A DNA stretch of 54,279 bases from Clostridium sp. CAG:417 (GTDB taxonomy: Bacteria > Bacillota_I > Bacilli_A > RF39 > UBA660), in NCBI GenBank assembly GCA_000432835.1, contig FR890375.1, positions 292,315-346,593 of the forward strand. The letters are read 5' to 3'. A model generated the notes under the pieces. That model did not search any database. It saw nothing but the letters and a program-made list of their open reading frames with translations, and was not told the origin of the DNA. This document shows positions 50,379 through 54,279 of the stretch, one piece after another. The translations under genes were made by a program, and so were the position numbers. The number at the start of each line of letters is the position of its first letter. Position 1 is the stretch's first letter.

Positions 50379-51074
50379 ATGAATCAAAATAATGATAAAC
50401 AATTTACACAGACTACTTTTGAACAATTCCTAAATTCGCATAATTCTAGTAGAAAGACGGATGAGGTAGAATTTCAGAAGTTGTTTTTGAGTTTAGACAA
50501 GAAAATGCATTTATATCATTCTAATGGATATGCTATTTCTAGTTTTAGAATACAAGATATAGTAGTTTATCAAATGATTAATAATGATGGTGAAATATTA
50601 TATGATGTTGATTTTAAGAAATGGATACCGGAGGGTAACAATAAAGAAGAGTTAGAGACTCAGAATGTTTTTTATGCGGCTTGTTTAGCTGTTGGCACTT
50701 ATAATAATTGTTTAAGTTATATTGATCCTGATCATCCAGAATTCTTAAAAAATAATTTTTCTTTATTTGCGGAAAATATACCGACGGAAGTTGTACCTTA
50801 TTATCGTGGTGTTATTGAGCGTGGTAGTTTTGTATACTTAGACTCCTATGAAACGGCAAGAAAAAATAGAAATATACGAACTATGCAAGAAGAAGAACGT
50901 AAAATGAAGGAACAAGAGGAAGAGATGCATAAGAACATGAATCCACCAAAATCATCAAGAAAAAATGATAAGTGGGGAACTTCTGAATCTGCATTCATTA
51001 GCTTATCATTATTTCCTTTTGTGATGGCTATTCTTAGTATAGTTATTCCGATTATTATTGGTATCTTTGCTTAA
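50379..51074 (+). CDS. unrecognised tail-anchored protein
   Basis: 231 residues, GGGTGATG before the ATG. The first 160 residues look soluble (YHSNGYAISSFRIQDIVVYQ, VVPYYRGVIERGSFVYLDSY). A charged coiled-coil-like stretch (RTMQEEERKMKEQEEEMHKN) follows, and the C-terminus is one hydrophobic segment (about 203-230), so it is probably anchored with the bulk in the cytoplasm. No family recognised. It lies between sigH and secE, where B. subtilis has rpmG. Confidence 0.75.
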   Translation: MNQNNDKQFTQTTFEQFLNSHNSSRKTDEVEFQKLFLSLDKKMHLYHSNGYAISSFRIQDIVVYQMINNDGEILYDVDFKKWIPEGNNKEELETQNVFYAACLAVGTYNNCLSYIDPDHPEFLKNNFSLFAENIPTEVVPYYRGVIERGSFVYLDSYETARKNRNIRTMQEEERKMKEQEEEMHKNMNPPKSSRKNDKWGTSESAFISLSLFPFVMAILSIVIPIIIGIFA

Positions 51075-51087
51075 ATGATTAAAGGTA

Positions 51088-51116
51088 TTGACATTCTTTT
51101 TGTGTTGTGCTATTTT
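51088..51116 (+). promoter_or_regulatory. sigma-A promoter of secE-nusG
   Basis: Perfect TTGACA, 17-bp spacer, TATTTT with TGC extension. A small hairpin AACAC/GTGTT followed by TTTTATTTT (51124-51147) lies in the leader and could be a weak attenuator. Confidence 0.8.
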
Positions 51117-51175
51117 ATGAGAGAACACGAAAGAGTGTTTTTATTTTAGAAAAAATAAATTATGAAGGTGGAAAT

Positions 51176-51397
51176 ATGGCGAAAAAGAAAGATGAAAAAA
51201 AAGAAAAAAAAGGTTTAGGTACTAGGTTTATGACTTATTGTCGTGGTGTAAAAACTGAGTTTAAAAGAGTACACTGGACAACAAAAAGTGATTTAACTAG
51301 ATATTCTATTGCAACATTAGTTTTTGTAATTGTGTTTTCACTATTCTTTTATGGTGTTAATGCACTTAATGCTTTAATACATTCATTAGTTGGTTAG
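51176..51397 (+). CDS. secE: preprotein translocase subunit SecE
   Basis: 73 residues from the ATG after AAGGTGG. A lysine-rich N-terminus, the amphipathic family motif GVKTEFKRVHWTTKSDLTRYS and one membrane segment (about residues 45-65). It clamps SecY in the translocon. It precedes nusG by 11 bp, the universal pair. Confidence 0.95.
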   Translation: MAKKKDEKKEKKGLGTRFMTYCRGVKTEFKRVHWTTKSDLTRYSIATLVFVIVFSLFFYGVNALNALIHSLVG

Positions 51398-51408
51398 GAG
51401 GAATTAAT

Positions 51409-51942
51409 ATGGATAAGCAGTGGTATGTTGTTAATACTTATTCTGGTCATGAGAATAAAGTAAAAGAGAAATTAGAGATGAGAGCTGAATCTATGGGAAT
51501 GCAAGATTATATATATCGTGTAGTTGTGCCTATGGAAAAAGTAAAAGAAACTAAGAACGGTGTTGAAAAGGAACATGAAAAGAAAATGTTTCCAGGATAC
51601 ATTTTAGTTGAAATGGTTATGAGCGATGAAGCTTGGTATATAGTTCGTAATACTCCTGGTGTTACAGGATTTATTGGATCTAGTGGTAAGGGAGCTAAAC
51701 CTACTCCTTTACAACCTTATGAAGTTGATAAAATCCTTAATAGTATGGGTATTTCTAGAATGGATGTAGATAAAGATTTAGCGCCTGGTACTAAGGTTAA
51801 CATTACAGATGGACCTTTCAAGGGTATGCTTGGTAAGATTGATTCTATTGACTTAGAAAATAATAAAGTTAATTTAATTGTTGACTTATTTGGTCAAGAG
51901 ACAAGTGTTGAAGTTGAAATGAGTCAAATACAAAAAATATAA
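51409..51942 (+). CDS. nusG: transcription elongation/termination factor NusG
   Basis: 177 residues, AGGAGG upstream. The NGN domain starts WYVVNTYSGHENKVKEKLE and includes KMFPGYILVEMVM and RNTPGVTGFIG; the KOW domain is VNITDGPFKGMLGKIDSI. It links RNA polymerase with pausing, Rho or ribosomes depending on species. Followed by a promoter for the ribosomal protein operon. Confidence 0.98.
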   Translation: MDKQWYVVNTYSGHENKVKEKLEMRAESMGMQDYIYRVVVPMEKVKETKNGVEKEHEKKMFPGYILVEMVMSDEAWYIVRNTPGVTGFIGSSGKGAKPTPLQPYEVDKILNSMGISRMDVDKDLAPGTKVNITDGPFKGMLGKIDSIDLENNKVNLIVDLFGQETSVEVEMSQIQKI

Positions 51943-51947
51943 AAAGC

Positions 51948-51976
51948 TTGCACTTATAGAAAAAGTGTGATATCAT
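51948..51976 (+). promoter_or_regulatory. sigma-A promoter of rplK-rplA
   Basis: TTGCAC, 17-bp spacer, TATCAT with TGA extension. Confidence 0.72.
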
Positions 51977-51982
51977 TTATTC

Positions 51983-52094
51983 GCTATATTTATTTTGATA
52001 TAGATTTAGTGGGAGGCAGTTAAAGCTAAAATTTAATAAAGCGGACAAAAGCTATTTGAACCACTCGCGGAAACGAAATGGAAATATAGGAGGT
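51983..52094 (+). promoter_or_regulatory. rplK leader, possible ribosomal-protein autoregulatory element
   Basis: A roughly 110-nt leader separates the promoter from rplK. It contains AGTGGGAGG (52008-52016) and, 50 nt later, CCACTCGCGG (52061-52070); AGTGG can pair with CCACT. L11/L1 operon leaders of other Firmicutes carry a similar GTGGGAGG...CCAC arrangement, so L1 or L11 feedback is plausible. I did not establish a full structure. Confidence 0.45.
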
Positions 52095-52101
52095 GTTTTT
52101 C

Positions 52102-52548
52102 GTGGCAAAGGAAGCAATTAGAAAAATAAAGTTACAAATACCTGCAGGTAAAGCTACACCAGCTCCACCAGTTGGAACTGTATTAGGACCAGCAGGAATA
52201 AACCTACAAGAATTTTGTACAAAATATAATGATGCTACTCGCGATAAAATGGGTGACATTTTACCAGTAGAAATCTCAATATATGATGATAGAAGTTTTG
52301 ATTTTATTATTAAAACTCCACCTACAGGTTTCTTATTAAAGAAATTTGCTCATATTAATAAAGGATCTGTTAAAGGTGCTAATGAAGTTGTTGCTACATT
52401 AACAGTTGATCAACTTCGTGAAATCGCAGAAATTAAATTACCTGATTTAAACTGTGATACAATTGAAGCTGCTATGAAGACAGTTGCAGGAACTGCTCGT
52501 AATATGGGTATTGCAATTGACGGATATGATGCTTCATCAGAAAAATAA
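52102..52548 (+). CDS. rplK: 50S ribosomal protein L11
   Basis: 148 residues from a GTG 7 nt after AGGAGGT, giving the expected MAKEAIRKIKLQIPAGKATP start. GPAGINLQEFCTKYNDAT, FDFIIKTPPTGFLLKK and the C-terminal GTARNMGIAI match L11 closely. It forms the stalk base with 23S rRNA and L10. The proline-rich segment APPVGTVLGP is intact. Confidence 0.98.
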   Translation: MAKEAIRKIKLQIPAGKATPAPPVGTVLGPAGINLQEFCTKYNDATRDKMGDILPVEISIYDDRSFDFIIKTPPTGFLLKKFAHINKGSVKGANEVVATLTVDQLREIAEIKLPDLNCDTIEAAMKTVAGTARNMGIAIDGYDASSEK

Positions 52549-52636
52549 TAGGAAATAGAAGATAATAAATATAAGATCCGCTTACTTATATAAGTTTTAA
52601 TTAATTCATTCCGCTTATAAAATAAGGAGGAAATTC

Positions 52637-53335
52637 ATGAAAAAGAGAAGTAAGAAATATGTTGAAGCCTTAGCAAAAGTAGAAAAAGGAAAAGCATATA
52701 CTGTAGATGAGGCTGTAAAATTAGTAAAAGAAACTTCTACTACAAAATTTGATGGTAGTGTAGAAGTAGCTATTAGACTTAATGTAGATACAAAAAAAGC
52801 TGATCAACAATTAAGAGGAGCTATTGTTCTTCCAAAAGGTACAGGTAAAACTACTAGAGTAATTGTTATTGCTAAAGGAGAAGCAGCTACTAAAGCTAAG
52901 GAAGCTGGAGCTGACTACGTTGGTGATGTAGATTTACTACAAAAAATTGAAAAAGAAAATTGGTTTGATTTTGATACTATGATTGCTACTCCTGATATGA
53001 TGCCTTTATTAGGTAAATTAGGTAGAGTTTTAGGACCAAAAGGTTTAATGCCAAACCCAAAAACTGGAACAGTTACTATTGATCCTGCTAAGGCTGTAGC
53101 AGATGCTAAAGCTGGTCGTGTAGAATATAGAACTGATAGTTTTGGTAATGTTCATGCAGTTATTGGTAAAGTTTCTTTCTCAGAAGAAGATTTAAAAGAA
53201 AACTTAAATGCTTTTGTTTCAACTATTATGAAAATTAGACCTGCATCTGTTAAGGGTGATTATGTAAAAAATATTGCTATCACTTCTACAATGGGTCCTG
53301 GTATAAAAATTTCTTTAAATAGTTTTGACAAATAA
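52637..53335 (+). CDS. rplA: 50S ribosomal protein L1
   Basis: 232 residues, AAGGAGGAAATTC before the ATG. Signature motifs are KKRSKKYVEALAKVEKGKAY, FDGSVEVAIRLNVDTKKADQ, RGAIVLPKGTGKTTRVIV and LGRVLGPKGLMPNPKTGTV. L1 forms the mobile stalk at the E site and represses its own operon in many bacteria. The 88-bp gap from rplK contains a repeated CCGCTTA. The last codons contain the -35 of the rplJ promoter. Confidence 0.98.
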   Translation: MKKRSKKYVEALAKVEKGKAYTVDEAVKLVKETSTTKFDGSVEVAIRLNVDTKKADQQLRGAIVLPKGTGKTTRVIVIAKGEAATKAKEAGADYVGDVDLLQKIEKENWFDFDTMIATPDMMPLLGKLGRVLGPKGLMPNPKTGTVTIDPAKAVADAKAGRVEYRTDSFGNVHAVIGKVSFSEEDLKENLNAFVSTIMKIRPASVKGDYVKNIAITSTMGPGIKISLNSFDK

Positions 53336-53353
53336 TAAAAAATAGTGTATTAT
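53325..53353 (+). promoter_or_regulatory. sigma-A promoter of rplJ-rplL overlapping the rplA end
   Basis: Perfect TTGACA, 17-bp spacer, TATTAT; the -35 lies in the last rplA codons. Transcription would start near 53360, just before the L10 leader. Confidence 0.82.
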
Positions 53354-53365
53354 AAATTTAATTTG

Positions 53366-53422
53366 TTGGTGCCATAGACAGTAGGTTGTTAGTAAATCCT
53401 ACCGAGGACTACTTTATAGAAG
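53366..53422 (+). ncRNA. L10 leader (ribosomal protein L10-L12 binding element)
   Basis: The conserved L10-leader core is present: GCCATAGACAGTAGG (53371-53385), a short loop, AATCCTACCGAGGACT (53395-53410). GTAGG and CCTAC pair. The L10(L12)4 complex binds this kink-turn-like element to repress its own operon, here through the downstream attenuator. Confidence 0.93.
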
Positions 53423-53450
53423 GGTTCTTGTATTGGCAAGAGCCTTTTTT
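53423..53450 (+). terminator. attenuator terminator of the L10 leader
   Basis: GGTTCTTG, loop TATTGG, CAAGAGCC (8 bp, one G-U) then six T residues, 33 bp before rplJ. It lies directly downstream of the L10-binding core, so it is the regulated terminator. Confidence 0.9.
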
Positions 53451-53483
53451 GTGGCAACTCAAATTTTTGAGGGAGGTGTATGT

Positions 53484-53978
53484 ATGGCAAGTGAGAAAAT
53501 CTTAAAACAAAAACAAGCAGTAGTTGAAGAAATTAAGTCTCATGTTGAGTCTGCTACCAGTATAGTTTTATTTGATTATCGTGGACTTACTGATAATGAA
53601 ACTAAAGAGCTTCGTACTAAGTTAAAAGAATCTGGAACTTTTTATAAAGTATTCAAGAACACTTTAATGGCAAGAGCTTTCAAAGACTTAAACATTGATT
53701 TAGGTGATGCTTTAAATGGACCAAGTGCTTTAGTTTATGGTACTGATCAAGTAGCACCTGTTAAAACTTTAACAGAATTTGCTAAAGATCATCCAGCTTT
53801 AGAACTAAAAATTGGTGTTATTGATGGAGAGATTGCTGATAAAGCAAAACTAGCTGAATATGCTTCATTACCATCAAGAGATGGTCTATTGACTATGTTA
53901 GCTGGTGGAATGATTGGATTGGTAAGAGATTTATCTATATGCTTAGATTTATATTCTCAACAAAAAGAAGAAAATTAA
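53484..53978 (+). CDS. rplJ: 50S ribosomal protein L10
   Basis: 164 residues from the ATG 5 nt after GGGAGGTG; the longer reading runs through the attenuator and is rejected. Motifs: KQAVVEEIKSHVESATSIVL, FDYRGLTDNETKELRTKLKE, FKNTLMARAF and GPSALVYGTD, with a C-terminal helix for L12 dimers. It anchors the L7/L12 stalk. rplL follows 22 bp downstream. Confidence 0.98.
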   Translation: MASEKILKQKQAVVEEIKSHVESATSIVLFDYRGLTDNETKELRTKLKESGTFYKVFKNTLMARAFKDLNIDLGDALNGPSALVYGTDQVAPVKTLTEFAKDHPALELKIGVIDGEIADKAKLAEYASLPSRDGLLTMLAGGMIGLVRDLSICLDLYSQQKEEN

Positions 53979-54000
53979 TTTAAATAAGGAGGAAAAAGAA

Positions 54001-54279
54001 ATGGCAAAATTAACAAAAGATGAATTTATTAGTTCTTTAAAAGAAATGAATCTTTTAGAAATAAAAGAATTACTTGACGCAATGAAGGAGGAATTTGGTG
54101 TAGATCCATCTGCAGTAGCAGTTGCAGCACCAGCTCAAGGAGCTGCTGCTGATGCAGCACCTTCTACAGTTACTGTTTCAATTACTGATGCAGGAGCTGG
54201 TAAGGTTGGAGTAATCAAAGTTGTTCGTGAAATTACTGGTCTTGGATTAAAAGAATCTAAAGATATCGTTGATAACGCT
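54001..54279 (+). CDS. rplL: 50S ribosomal protein L7/L12, 3' end outside the window
   Basis: 93 residues are visible from the ATG after AAGGAGG. The N-terminal dimerisation domain (TKDEFISSLKEMNLLEIKEL), an Ala-rich hinge (about 37-53) and the start of the factor-binding domain (GKVGVIKVVREITGLGLKES) are present; about 30 residues are missing at the right edge. It recruits translational GTPases. Confidence 0.98.
   Translation, partial: MAKLTKDEFISSLKEMNLLEIKELLDAMKEEFGVDPSAVAVAAPAQGAAADAAPSTVTVSITDAGAGKVGVIKVVREITGLGLKESKDIVDNA

Noticed and set aside
53433..53483. N-terminal extension of rplJ through the attenuator
   Set aside because: It would translate the terminator hairpin; the ATG at 53484 has the ribosome-binding site and the family start.
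1..54279. Mobile elements, CRISPR arrays, tRNA or rRNA genes, prophage
   Set aside because: No transposase or integrase, no regularly spaced repeats and no tRNA/rRNA signatures were seen; composition is uniform apart from the parS/Noc islands.

Overview
The window is a contiguous, very AT-rich chromosome segment centred on a replication origin. Standard code is used (TGA terminates genes such as dnaA, rsmI and yabG), so despite the mycoplasma-like base composition this is not a code-4 mollicute. Gene order is a condensed Bacillus-type origin region: rsmG-mnmG-mnmE-khpB-yidC-rnpA-rpmH on the minus strand, oriC, then dnaA-dnaN-recF-gyrB-gyrA and everything else on the plus strand, co-oriented with replication. 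Sporulation genes bofA, spoVT, yabG, yabP, yabQ, veg and spoVG are present. My inference is an endospore-forming (or recently spore-forming) member of class Bacilli with a streamlined genome, in the Erysipelotrichales / RF39-like part of the tree; the species cannot be named from the sequence. No rRNA, tRNA, CRISPR array, insertion sequence or prophage was seen.

Layout. (1) 1-5.7 kb, minus strand: tRNA wobble-uridine modification (mnmG, mnmE), RNA-binding KhpB, membrane insertase YidC, RNase P protein and L34, driven by a strong promoter facing away from oriC. (2) 5.7-6.1 kb: oriC with about ten DnaA boxes and an AT-rich unwinding region. (3) 6.2-15.2 kb: dnaA, dnaN, a ComK-family gene in the place where other Bacilli carry a small S4-domain gene, recF, gyrB, gyrA. 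(4) 15.2-15.9 kb: 750 bp without genes, holding three parS sites and two perfect 14-bp palindromes identical to the Bacillus Noc-binding site (a third lies inside dnaX), then the SRP RNA gene. (5) 16-27.8 kb: tadA, dnaX, ybaB, recR, bofA, holB, ricT, yabB, rsmI, pth, mfd, an unrecognised gene, spoVT. (6) 27.8-33.2 kb: T-box, metG, tatD and a four-gene surface/secretion cluster with a SipW-type signal peptidase. (7) 33.2-43.1 kb: rsmA, yabG, veg, spoVG, yabP, yabQ, divIC, tilS, ftsH, dusB, an RDD protein, lysS. (8) 43.2-51 kb: a transporter, clpC, cysS, mrnC, rlmB, a SigH-like sigma factor and an unrecognised tail-anchored protein. (9) 51.1 kb to the end: secE, nusG, rplK, rplA, the L10 leader with its attenuator, rplJ and the start of rplL.

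Together these genes cover replication initiation and chromosome organisation, the replisome clamp loader, recombination and transcription-coupled repair, tRNA modification and charging, membrane proteolysis, and the start of the ribosomal protein/RNA polymerase supercluster. Genes that in B. subtilis separate these blocks (for example tmk, rnmV, hprT, ctsR-mcsA-mcsB, radA, disA, rpmG) are absent here. Many terminators overlap stop codons and many promoters overlap the preceding gene or terminator, consistent with genome compaction. The least explained parts are the ComK gene, the SipW cluster, the FtsH C-terminal tail, the two unrecognised genes at 26.5 and 50.4 kb, and a constant CATANTAT element in front of three sporulation genes.
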